A stretch of 64,000 nt of DNA from Neospora caninum Liverpool. Taxonomy: Eukaryota > Apicomplexa > Conoidasida > Eucoccidiorida > Sarcocystidae. Each line of letters begins with the position of its first letter. Within the stretch, counting starts at the first letter, position 1. The stretch spans positions 5,760,514 through 5,824,513 of the forward strand of contig NC_018396.1 in the NCBI RefSeq assembly GCF_000208865.1. Reading direction: 5' to 3'. The notes under the pieces were generated by a model. That model saw nothing but the letters and a program-made list of their open reading frames with translations, made no database searches and had not been told where the DNA came from. Position numbers and translations under genes: made by a program. Positions 24,114 to 36,200 of the stretch are shown in pieces.

Positions 24114-26832
24114 GAAGATGGCTTTTCACAGCGTAGTCAAGCGAGACCGGGAGGACTGTATTTTTGATCGTCCGTGACTTGTGTTCTTTTTCGTTTTAAT
24201 TTTCCGTGTGTGCCCACAGCACCGGCGGTCGTGTGTCGTGGGCTTCCGGTATGCGTTTCTCCTGAATACCTTCCTGCGCTCTCTAGTAATCCAGAAATGC
24301 GTTCTGTGCGTAAAGGCCAGGGAAAGACCGAAGAGAGAAAAGGAACACAAGCCACAGACGCTGGGAAAGTCCGACGGAACGACGAAAATCAAGCCAGCGA
24401 AGAAAGACACCTGGGAGGACCAATCGTGGCGTCGCTGTAAAATAGCGGGAGCGATAGACATGCACACAGCAGACGAGCACAGTGGAAGTAGAGAGCAAGA
24501 AGAGACAAAACGGCGGCAAGAGAAGGCAACGAAAGTGGGGGGCCGTGGTGGAATCGGCAGTGACTGTTCTTCTCAGTGCGTCCCCGGACCACGCACGAAA
24601 TTCGGTCACCGTGCACTATTTCTAGTCAGCAATCCTAGGAAAGCACGTAGCGTCTGTGCAGAAGACGAACACCGTCTCCAGAAAACGACGCGGGAGACAC
24701 TCTCGTGACCGATTTGTGCCCCAGTTGGTACCTTGCAGCCATGAAGGAAAGCTGCGAACAACGCTGGCAACGCATAGGTCGTCAGTTGTTTCTCGATTCG
24801 TCTGAGCGGTCTCCATGTGTGTGTTCTCCCCTTTCTCTCTGCTCGGCGGGCTTTCACAAATCACAGGGACACCCCAATGCCTTACAACAGCGGTTGAGGA
24901 CTGTTTCTCAGCGCACTGGAGAGCGCCGTCGACAGCGAGAGGTCCGTTCTCTGTGTGTCGCGTGAACAACGCGAGGGCATCACTGCGTTTCGCAATCAAG
25001 CAAGCTCAGCGACACGCCATCGCCCCTCACTCTGCTCCTTCTCTCCTGAACTCTTTTTTTGCGCCATGGGAAAAGGATTGTCGCCTCAAAATCGCAACGC
25101 ATCTGGACCTCGTCTAGCTGCAAAGCGCATCCCTTTGGTGTTGCCTTTCATCAAAAAGAGCCTCCGTCAACAGGCTGCCCGAGAAGTGATCTTCCCGCAT
25201 ACTTGCAGATGGATGTTTCTGGGATTCAAGGCAAGGATGCAGAGAAAAGGAACTGCGAAGAATGACGCGTTAACCAAGCTCTCTTGCTAAACAACTAACA
25301 CTGCATTGTTATCGGCACACTCTCCGCCCTCTCTGGTAGTTCACCAGGCGACCCTATGCGCCAGGCTGACGCCGCCTCTCCTGTTCTACGTTTTCCCCCT
25401 GGAAAACTTTTCGCGTGAAGCTGCACAGTCTAGAAGCATTGGAGTTGGGATCCTTCGCATTTTCTCGCGCCTTAGTGCCAACCTGTGACCTGCGGGGAAC
25501 TCGGTGTGTGATCGCATCTCGTGCGTCGCATGCACGCAGAGAGTGTTGTTGTTGTGTCTCGTGAGACACACACGGAAGGGGGGGGTTCACCGAAAGAGCG
25601 AATACCGCGGTTCGGAGTCTAAACGCCAAGCGCGCAAAGTGTTCTGGACAAAAGCTCACACTTGCTAGAGAGAGACCGTTCTGCCTCCCCTTTGAAGGCG
25701 AAACGCTGGAAACGAATTCGTGGATACGCTCCGCGCGTGTTTTGCGAGAGTTGCTCTCGAAACGCTTTGGCTGCCGGCGCGGCAGGCAGATCGCGCTGGG
25801 TCCATGGCGAGTTCGTCGGTTTAACTTTTTAACGCGATCCTCTTTCTACTAAAAATTACACTGAGGACGCACACACGCGAGCGACGTCGGGGATTTGGAC
25901 GTGAGGAGTGTCGACGAACGGGACGATTTCGTGCGCGTACATCGCGCCTGTTCTTTTCTCGGTGCCGAAGCCACGGCTAAAACCTTCTTGGTTCGTCCTC
26001 TAGCTGCCTCTGCTTCTTTTTTTCTTGCTTCCTCGTGTGCAGCTCACGCCTCGTCAGAGTGTCGAGTCTATCTGGGACCCATCGCTTCCGTCAACTCTGG
26101 CGCTCCTTCCCCCTTTTCGCCTCGCTTCGATTTCTTGCACAGAGGTCCGCGCCTCTTGCCGTTTCCGCCCGCCACACACCCTTCCGGTGAGTGGAATCTG
26201 CTCCTCTTCGGCTGGGTTTTTTTCTAGCGCCGACGAGGTTCGGCGCCGCAAGAGGCTGGGACTGAAGCAAGCCCGAGAGCGGCGAAGAAACACGTAGTGA
26301 GAGGGAGAACCGGAGACGTGGCGGAAGGATCGGTGCCCTCCAAACAGGCGGAGAAACGCTGGATGGCGGCCCGTGACGGGCTGTCTCGTGATGAGGGATG
26401 AAATGCCTTTTCTGTGTTCTTCAGCCAGAGGCTGACCCGTCGAAGCGTCCGTGAAAGGCGTCGCGAGCCAGGGAGACACTGGAAACACGAGTCCCAAAAG
26501 GCAACGGCCGAGGCCAAGAACGCTTGTCTGTGTGTCACGTGCAATGTCAGAGCACATGGCTAGATCGCTTCTGCATCTCGTTTGTCTCCGTCCTTCTCGG
26601 AGTCTCTGAGATGGAGAGACACGACGGCGAGACCGGCGTCCGCTGTCTCCCCCGGATTCCCTTTTGTCACTCTGCAACGCCGCTGTCTCCTCTTCATCCG
26701 CTGCGAGGAGAGCAGGCAGCAAACAGACGAGAGACACAAGACGCTCAACCTCCGGCACCAGCTGGCCAACTCCGAGCCCAAGCGCACGAGCTGAAACGGG
26801 CTCTTCTCCACACGGGAAGGGAAGGGATTTCA
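24114..26832. other. Intergenic region between DJ-1 and the membrane-protein gene
   Basis: This holds the DJ-1 3' UTR and the promoter and 5' leader of the rightward gene that follows. Open frames such as 24181-24708 and 26054-26884 (-) have no recognisable domain. An in-frame extension upstream of 26833 reaches an ATG at 26611 and another at 26524, so part of 26524-26832 could be coding. Confidence 0.5.
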
Positions 26833-29800
26833 ATGGAGGAGGCAAAGGCGGAAGGAAGGGATCGGGATCGGAGGAGTGCACCAACGGTTAGAACGCCGTT
26901 CCTCTGTCTCGCGAGCATCGTGCTCGTCTCGGCGGTCGCTCTTCTCTTTGTCCGTGAACACGCCTTTTTCGGGCTCCCGCGCAACTCGAACAAAGTTGCG
27001 AACCCCCCGGCAGGAAACTTGTCTCCACGTGACGCTGCATCCGCGCGGACGACGCTTACGTCTCTTTCGTCCAGGAGCCCGTCTCTCAGCGGGGCTTCCC
27101 GCCTGTCTGTTGGGCCGAAATTCCGCCCCAGACGACTCGCCTCTGGACTCGCGACGAGTGGCACGCTCTGCGACGGCGGCAAATACTGGGACAATGTACG
27201 GCGCGTGCGAATCTTGGCGTACACATCTCGGCAGAGACGTGGACACAGCCACGGCCAGCATCCACCTTACAGACACTGGAATGCCTCCTCAGCCTTGCCC
27301 TCTCTTCATATATATATATATATATATACATCCACTACACGTATAAATATACGTGCATGGTGTTTATATATATATATATATATGCATGTGGACCTGTGTA
27401 TGAGCTATCCCTCCACGTGGACATGAGCAGTGCGTATGGTGTGCGTCTTCACGCATGTGTGCATACGTGCCTGGACCGGACTGTCGTTTTGTGGGCACTT
27501 TGCTCTCTGGCGTCTTTCCGTGTGCCTCTACAGCGGCAAGCAGCGTGCGCCGACTGTCCTGCTGGGACGTTCTCCTTCTACGGCTCTGTGGGGATCCAAA
27601 GATGCATGGCCTGTCCATTCGGCTTCTACAGTTCCGCCGGTGCCGCGGTCTGCGACGCTTGCGATGCGAACATGAGTAAGGCGACTTGGTGTTTCTCTAA
27701 GAGGCGTCTGGACCGCCGAGCTTCGTGTTCCTCTTCCTCGCGAGTCTCCTGGCCTTGCAGTCCGATCCAGGCGGGTACACACGGCGTGGCGAGAAAGCGG
27801 GTTTTCTCCTTGTCGCAAGGCCTCTCATCCCTACGTGCCCGTGCCCAAGCGACATGCCGTTTCCGTTCTGAGCTGGAATTGCCTTTTCAAATTCCCGTCC
27901 TCGTGTTGGGTCCCCGTCCCTGTGAGACTCTCTCCCCCTTTGTGTTGCTCGCCTCGCTCTCAGTATGTCGCCTTCTATGATCTTGCTGCGTCTGTACGTG
28001 GCTCTGTACTTTGCTGACTCTTTGTCCCAATCGCCTTTCCTCTCTCTTTCCCTCTCCGTCGCACCGCAGCCACAGAGACTACGGGGTCAACGTCGCCGGA
28101 TGCGTGCTTCTGCCAGTCCGGTGAGTCGCCTTCATCCCCGTTTCGCGTTTTCCTGGCTGGGACTCGCGCCTCGCCTCCAGCTGTCTCCGGCGAGCCGCGA
28201 AGCGCAGTCTCCTCCCCTCCAAGGTGTCCCTTGTGTGTCTGTCCCAGCCCCCCGCAGTCGCGGATGTCTGCTGCCTGAAACGCCGCTTCTTCGCGACAGC
28301 GCTCCTCCCCCCTCCCCCCCGCGGGTTTCCCCCAGTGTCTCTGCGTGGGTCTATTGACGAACAGCCGCGCTACCGCTTTCGAAGCCTCAGGAATCAGTTC
28401 GCCGCACAGGACCTGTCAGTTTATATCAGATGCGGGGGCCTTGCGCAACCGGTCTCCTCTCTCGCCTCTTGGCTCGGCCCGTGGCTGCGCCTGTGTTTCC
28501 CGTTGGCCGGGAAGCGAGTGTCCTGCCTCTACCTCAGGGAGGCTCGGTAGTGCCTGATGTCGCCACGTTCAGCCTAGACCGCGGCTGCGAGAGCTGTCTC
28601 TCCTCGGCTTGTCTTCAGGCTTCAAGCCTGCTCTCAATGCAGCGGGAGGCGTGTCCTGCGAGGCCTGCGAACCGCTCTTCGAGTACTGTTACCGAACGTC
28701 TCCGACAGATGATTCGGACTGGTGGTCCTGGAGCATGGTGTGTTCGTCGGGGGCAAAAGGCACGGAGCAAGCGAATGGCGTGCGCGGCATGCAGGTGAAC
28801 GAGGCAGGAGACGCGGCACTGGGCTCTGAAAGTTTTGGAAGCCTGTCGGCGGCCGCCGCTCCCCTGGTCGCGCGTCCATCTGCCCAAGTCGCCCGCCCCG
28901 AAGGGAGTGAGAAGGGTGCCTCTCCCACGATGTTTCGCGGATCTGCGCGGCTCTTTCGGAGTTTCACGAAGCAGGCGCGGCAAGGCGACCAAGGCAGCGT
29001 CGAGCACCCCTTCTGCGAAACGCTCCGAAACGCCAACCCCGCGGGACTGAACTTCCGACTCAAGTGCCGAAAGCGGGGTGTCTGCACAGGCGTCGTCGCT
29101 TCGCCGTGCACTGAGGGCAACACTGGCGTCCTCTGCGACCGCGTAAGGCCGCAACCGTGTGGGGTGGAGGCGCCTCGCCGCGCTCGCCTTCCGGAGGCGC
29201 AAAAGCCGACCCCCGTCGAAAAAATGCGCCTGAGAAAAATCCGCCAAAAAAAAGCCAAACCTGTGAACTGCTCGCCGCGCGCTGGCCTTTCCCAACAAGA
29301 ACAACGACAAATACATATGTAGACATATACATGGAAATATCTGTATTTGCTCGGACGCACCAAGCCATAAAAGCAAACCGCAGAAAGTGTATCCGTCACC
29401 CTAAAAATGCGTATACGTGTACATGCATATCCACAGCTGTACATCCATAAAAGTATATATATATATATATATATATATATGGCCTTCCTGTTGTGTGCTT
29501 GCCGCCGTGTCGTTGGTCCAGTTTGTGCTTGCTCTTGCTTCCCAGCTGTGGGCCGTGCCGCTCGCCTCTGTCTTCCCGAGGTGTCTCCGCTGTGTCCTCT
29601 CCATGATTTCTGCGCGCGCGCGTGTCGCCTGGACCTCTCGCGACTCTCCTGCTCGTCTCCCGTCGTTCGCCTGCTTCGCGTGTCTCTCAAGAGTGTGTCG
29701 GCTGTTTGGGTGCGCACTCGTTTTCCGGAGGACGGAGGGCCGCCGCGTGGTCGGCCCCAAGAGTGCGGGCGAACGCAGCCTGTCCCGCCGCGATTCGAGT

Positions 29801-30250
29801 GTTCTCTGGGCCTCTCGGCTGCATGCCTTGCTGTCCCCTCGCGTGCGTCTCGCGTTTGCGTTCAGTGCGACAACGGCTACACGCTGCCGCTCCTGGAGCC
29901 CACCGCGTCGAGCTGTACAAAGTGCAGCGGAGGTTTGATGGCTTTTCTCGGCTTCATGCTGCTCTGTTTGTGCTTCGTCGCGGGGCTCGTTGTCTGGTTG
30001 GCGCGCGGCAACGACGCGACCAGCTTCAACCGGAACATTGTCATCATTCGGATCTTCGTCGTTCACATGCAGCTTCTCAACCTCTTACGGTCAGCGCGGC
30101 CCCACGCCACGAAGCCGAAAGAAGGAAAAAGGCGACGCGGAAAGACGCACGCCCACACCGGGATCCCGCAAGTCCTCAGCTCTTCGCCAAGGCCTCTCGC
30201 CTCTTCTCAGCATGCCTTTGTGGAGAAAAACATACGTAGATAGCTGTGTG

Positions 30251-30285
<35 letters not shown>

Positions 30286-33200
30286 CTACATGTGCGCCTA
30301 GTCACATGTAATTACGTATTTGTGTATCGATTGGTATGTGTGTAGGATATCTGTTTGCGCTGGTGTCCTTGTGCATGCGTTTACGTTGGTGGCCCAGGGG
30401 GGCGCGCACCACTTGGTAGGGCACTATGGCCGTGGTAGGGAATACACGCCTGGAGGGATCGGAGAACAGTGACAGGGCCCGGGGAAAAGGGAAAGATGCA
30501 GAATTCCGCCAAGTTGGGAGCTGCATCCCGACCGTGTAAATGCACTTCCTTATTCTGTATATCGATTCCTCAACACCTCTGTGCCAATGTCCACATGAGT
30601 ACATATGTGTGCTGCCGTACGGATCCCCATAAATGTGTGCCTGTGGACGGCTTGGAACTACCAAGTTTGCCTGAGGCTTGTGTGTGGTGAATCAGAGGTT
30701 TCGGAAGCAGCTGTCTTTTTGTCTCTTTACAAGCTCGCGTGTCGCTCTGTGTCTCCGCCGTCCCAGCGGGTCGGGTGTCTCTCTCTTCCCCTCTCCGCGG
30801 TAGGCGTGTCCACCGTTGCGTCTCTGCGTGGGAAACGTGGAGACGCAACAGTGCCCAGGCCTGCTGTCTCTTCCACTCTGCTTTTTCTGGAACGGTCGTC
30901 TTCGCGCCTTGACAAGCTCCTCCCGCCTCTGGCCCTCTGCATGCACTTCCCGCGCCGCTGCCTTGTCTGCCCCCCCGCAGATTTAGAGCCTCAGCGGAAA
31001 TGGACTCTGTCGCAAAACTCTGGAACGTCCTCGTGCTGACTATCCCCATCGAATCGCTGGTCGAGTGCCTTGACACGGTACGCTCCAGAGACACACCGTC
31101 GCTGTTACAGGTCTGCTTATCTCTCGATTCACACGCCGTGCCTGCACATGAAAACAAACGTACAAAACATATGTCCCGCTGCGTACAAATATATATATAT
31201 ATATATTATATGCATATGTACGCCTGTATTTGTTTGTATATGGCGGTATCTCTCTGTGTGACTGCAAACGAAAGAGTATGTCAGTGGCGGCTGCAGATGC
31301 AAATGTGTGTGTCGATCTCATGCATGCCTTTTCTGGCTGTGTGCCGTGTTGCAGTTTACCGAGTGGTCGGGCACGACGTTCACCTTTGTTATTGTTGGCC
31401 TTTTCTTCCCGATCTTCAACCTCATCTGCTCTCTCGCCGTTGGCGGCGTGCTGAGGAAGCTGCACGTCCGAAAGTTGAAGCAGGAAATGACGCAAAGTGT
31501 CACGGAGGACGTCTACCTCAACCCCGCTCTCCATGCAGGGACTGAGCTGACCGGTGAGTCTGCTTGCCAGACGCGAGGCGCGAGAAAACGAATTGACCGT
31601 GAGGGCCCTTGAGCGCACGGCTGCGGGCGCGGGAGACAGGGCTGCCGAATGCCGAGGCCTCATCCCATTTTATAATGTGTAACCGGGAGTGTAGCTTCAG
31701 TTGTTATCTGACTGGTATTGCATATGCCTGGTAAGGCGAGAAAGGCGTGCAGAAGGGAGCCGTCGCTGGTGGGGGGGCTGCGGCTGCATCGAGGACAGCA
31801 GGCGAGGCTCTCGTCCATGACCTTGCGCGGCGGCAGGCGTTTTCGCGACTCAGCTGCGACACGGAGAATCTGCATTCCCGGGCGTCTGGTCTCCGATTGT
31901 GCGGACCCCGAGCGTCAAACGGGAGCTCCCTCTGTCTTTGTCGTCTCTTTCTCTCGTCGCGGTTTTTCTGAGGCGCGTCATGCTTTTGTCGCCGGCTCTC
32001 AGACGTCGCCGCTCCCTGCGGTCTTTCTGCAGTTGACACGGCTCGAGTCGGACTGCCTCCTGACTCTACTCGCCTGCTCTACATATTTTTGGCGTGGGGT
32101 TCCTAGGTCTGTCCAAGCTGTGGTTTCCCTTCTCATCTCTCAGTCGCCTGGTGCGCTTCTTGCCGCGAGCCTGCTGCGGCTGTGTCGGTTGCGTCTTCGC
32201 CTCTCTAGCGAGCTCCGACGTTCCTGCCGCTTCCTGTGCGCTTGTGTCTGCGCATGCGCATGCAGCCCTGGCGCGAGAGGCTGAGGAGCGCCGAGAGCAG
32301 ATCAAGGCGCGGGTGGCGAAGCGAGCGGAAGACGCTGCGCAGCGTAGGAAGGCGGCTGAGGGCGGCCCCGTCCGGCCGGGGGCGTTTGTGAAAAAGGGGA
32401 AAGGAAAGAAGGTGGAGAACGCAGAAGGCTTGCCGCGCGCTGCGATGGCTGCGAAGGACGTGCAGGAGCGGCGGGCGAAGCAACTCGAGGCGAAGCGCCG
32501 GAAGGCGGAGAAGAAGAAGAAGCCGAAGAGAGAGCGAGGCTTGGAGCGGCGGATCGGCGTGCAGGAAGACCAGGAGAGAGAGGCGAAAGAAGGCGAGGGC
32601 GACACTGCGTGGAAGGCGCAGGGTTTGCGACAACCCCTGCAGGCGCCCGATCTCTCCGACTCGTACTACTCGAGCTCCTTCCAGTCATCCGAGCAGGTCG
32701 AGAGCGGCGTGGACAAAAAGGAGTTCCAGCCGGCGGCCGCGCATGCATCCGCACCCGTTGACGGCGCCGCAGTGGCTCGGGCCAGAGGCGATCCGAACAC
32801 GAAAGAAAGGGACCAGAACGAGGAACCCGATGACCCCGCGGAAGGGGGCGGCGGGGCAGTGCCCGCCGCGTGGCTGGCCGCGGGTCCGGGGAAGATGCAA
32901 GCGCCGGACGCGCCCGAGGCGGAAGTGTCCGAGGATGAAGAGGCGGAGCTCGACGCCAAGAAGCCGAAGAAACCCCAGCCAGTGCCTGCCATGCCGACCA
33001 TGCACACGGCAGACTTGTACGGCTACTGGAAATGGGTCTTCGCCGTCTTCTTCGTTCTCCACTACAGCTGCCTCGTGACGATTGGAACGTACGCTGGAGC
33101 TCCAACTCGGGAAACAGCGCGTGCAGAGAGAGACCGGGAAGAGAAGAAAAACAGAGGGAAGAGACGTTCGCGAAGAACAGGGCACACACCGCTAGGCGGC

Positions 33201-36200
33201 AGAACCGGAGGGAAGGGAGGGACAGGGGGGGGGGGGGGGGACGGGAGCGGAGGCAGACGAAGGAACGGGGAGCAAGGGAGGAGAAAACAAGTGCAGCCCT
33301 TGAAGGCGGGAAACGGAAGAACGAACGGCCTGTCTCTTCTGCTTCTGCATCCTCTGTCTTGCCTCGAACCTGCGCCCGTGCAGTGACAGCAGAGATGTGG
33401 GGCTCCGTGTCCGTCCTCGCTTGCCACCGCTGTTCGCGCGCTTTCGCGACATCTCTGTCGTTTTTCGCTCTAGATATATCTGCAGAACTATATGCATGTG
33501 CGTGTGTATTTTGGGTGTCCTTGTCCCCTTTGTTCGCGATCCGCGAGATGGGTTTTCGCCCCTTTGCTGTTTCCTCGATGTCTCGACAGCCTGCTGTTCA
33601 AGGGCATCTTCTGCGTCACGGACGACGTGATCCCTGGCGTCTCGTACGAGTTCCTCGCCGCCGACTTCAGCCTCCAGTGCTCTTCGGCCTCGACATTCAC
33701 CATCTCGGCAACCGCCGGAATCGTCTTGTGGCTGGTGCTTCTGCCTGCGGGGCACTTCTACTTCATGTCCAGAAGGCTCGGCGATGACATCTGGCTCACC
33801 GACCAGTAGGCAACACGCCCAATGCATATACAGACATGCATGTGCATGTGCATGTATACGTAGGTGTAAGATAGTTGCAGATGTGCCCGTATGTGCGTAC
33901 CGACGTATCGCCGTCATTTGGACGTCCCTCCACACAAGCCCAGGTTCCGCATCCAGAGGCGCCGACTTGTGGAGACCGTGTCGGCCCACGCCTGTGCAGA
34001 GCTGTGTGTGGCGTCTTGAGAGCGAGACACAAAAACGTACATAATATATATATATATATATATGTAGATGGCTTTGCATGTGTTTTTGACTGGGGTGAAT
34101 AATTTGGGGAGCGAAAGTCGGGCGGTGGCGCCATTCTTCTTTGCGGTCTTTCTGGCTTCTGTTTCTCGTGTTCCCAGGTATTCTCTCTTTTGCTCGTGGC
34201 CAGTGTACGGCTTCCGCTCAGGGTACCGCATCACGTACGGTCTCCAGGTGGTGGCCGTCATACTCGTGTTGGTGGTGACATCAACACCGATAAGCCACGG
34301 GAGGCTGGAGCGGTCCCTCGAGGCCCCGGGGGGCATTGTCTTCTCTTTCTCCTTCTTGAAGATCATCACCTCGACGCAAATCATCATCTGCATCAACATC
34401 ATCGGCCTCTACCTCATATTCCTGTTCATGTAGGGCTCGTGCCTGTCCCTTTCCCAGGCAGCTCAAAGCAGAAGGCAGAAAACGAGCGATAGTCGTGCGG
34501 GGTCTGGGGAACGTTTCGCTGTCTCCTGTGAGACGTCTTCTCGCGTCGCTGTGCAGGCCCGAAGCGTCTCTCCACACCCTTCTTCGGATCGCCTCTGTAT
34601 GTGCTGCTCCGTGTGGCAGCTTCCTGCGTGCATGCAGTGCCAGCTACAAATGATACGCGATCCAGAACTGTATAGCATGTGACGCGTAGTGACGATTCCT
34701 CCCTTTCCTCCCGCAGAGCACACCCGTACGAGCCGGCGAAATTCGTCCTCAGTTCGCACCTCGCGGTGTAAGTCTCCATTTTTCCGAGGCGCGGGCACGG
34801 CAGGGATTTCTGTCAGGCAGCCATCGAAGATGCATGCACGCCAGGCACTTTTTAGGGATATCCATTCATGTATCGTACGGCACGCACAGCAGAAAGACAC
34901 GTGTAAATACATCGCGCGCATTGACACAAATAGACATATATACATACATATATACATATATGCATCTATGAATATCTATCTATATGTGCACATAGGTGTA
35001 TACTTGTATATAGCTATTTGTATGTTTCGACGCCGTTCTGCATGTACTCACCATGTATGGTGAGAGAATGGGCTCCAAACGTCCACAGGGACTGCATGCA
35101 TCTTCACTGCGGTGTATCTGTGGAGTTCCAAGTCGGGGTTTTCGTCCCCGCCTGGACGAGCCTCCCGACGGCGAACAGAGCTGGTCAGTGTTGCATACAT
35201 GTGCTTTCCTCTTCGATGCGAACCCGTGCTCTCTGTAGGCTTTCGTGCGCGGCGGCGATTGCCCTGTACATTTACACGTATTACCAGAACATCGCTCCGG
35301 GCACCAGCGTCGCTTCCGTAAGTGAAGCGCTTTTCGTCTCTCCTGTTTCTTCACACGCACCCGTCACGCGTCCCCTGGCCCTTTTCGCTTTCTCGCCTCC
35401 TTCGCACCCTGTGTCGCGGATCTTCTCTGTCAATCTTGGCATCGCGATTTGCACCCTTTTCGGCGCGTGGGCCTCGCTGCTGGGGCGCCTCCCTCTCTTT
35501 GTTTTGCCTCGTTCCGCAGCCTGCTGCGTTGGAGCGCGTCTCGCCCGCGGGTTGCCCCGCCTGGTCGTTGTCGCTTGCTTTCCCGCATCCGTTCGTAGCC
35601 CTCGCGCTCTGTCTCTTCGCTGCTGTCGCGGTTTTTCGCCCGCGTCCACCGGTTACGCGGGTCTCGCCTCTCTTGGAGTTTCTGCGCTGTCGCGCCAGGG
35701 CATTGGAATCGTCGCGTTTCTCCTCCAAATCATTTTCTTCCTCTGCGCCGGCGTTTGCGCGCTGGTCGAAAGCGGGTACGCCCGCCAACGAGGGCCTTGT
35801 CCTGACAAGACTCCACACGTCTCCTTTCCCACTCGTCCACGCAAGTCTGCTCCTCGCGGTAGCGAAAAACCCAAACACGAGCGAAAAGAAGCGCGGAGAC
35901 GCGAAAGGATCTGAGGCCTGTGCAGCCTGCACGTCTCTCCAAAGCTCTTGCGCGCGTCCCGGTGATGCCGAGCCGCGCGGTGGCAGTGAGAGACAAGGCC
36001 GCCGTGGCCGTAGCCCTATCTTTAACCATTTCCCCTCTTTCCCTCCACAGAGTGTGTGCTTTTGTCTTCTGGGCGCGAATGTGCCAAGTGACAAGGGGGC
36101 GTGTTTCCTACCTCAGCCCAGACGCATCGTGCAGCCGTCGCGTGTTTTTTACCCAGACTCTGTTTGCTCTCTGAGACTGATGGGAAGGACAAGGCCCCAG

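Larger units (their letters stand above)
29866..35775 (+). other. Exons 5-13: membrane-spanning core, about eight helices
   Basis: Hydrophobic segments in order: FLGFMLLCLCFVAGLVVWLA (exon 5), FTFVIVGLFFPIFNLICSLA (exon 7), the exon 8/9 junction WKWVFAVFFVLHYSCLVTIG, STFTISATAGIVLWLVLLPA (exon 9), LQVVAVILVLVVTS and a segment ending INIIGLYLIFLF (exon 10), LAVLSCAAAIALYIYTYY (exons 11-12), and GIGIVAFLLQIIFFLCAGVC (exon 13). Exon 6 has a weaker segment, WNVLVLTIPIESLVECL. Between the second and third spans, exon 8 inserts about 300 charged residues (Lys/Arg/Glu helices, then acidic and Pro-rich), probably cytosolic. Confidence 0.7.

Noticed and set aside
28689..29717. 342-codon minus-strand open frame
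   Set aside because: It is antisense to exon 4 of the membrane-protein gene and then crosses a TA microsatellite that translates as Ile/Tyr repeats.
32107..32290. Possible extra intron inside exon 8 of the membrane-protein gene
   Set aside because: The Cys-rich stretch looked intron-like, but the candidate donor and acceptor do not match in phase, and the frame is open through the whole exon.
35318..35698. Hydrophobic open frame (FSVNLGIAICTLFGAWASLL) as an additional exon
   Set aside because: The phases of exons 12, 13 and 14 already agree without it, and no acceptor/donor pair fits. It reads as a pyrimidine-rich intron.
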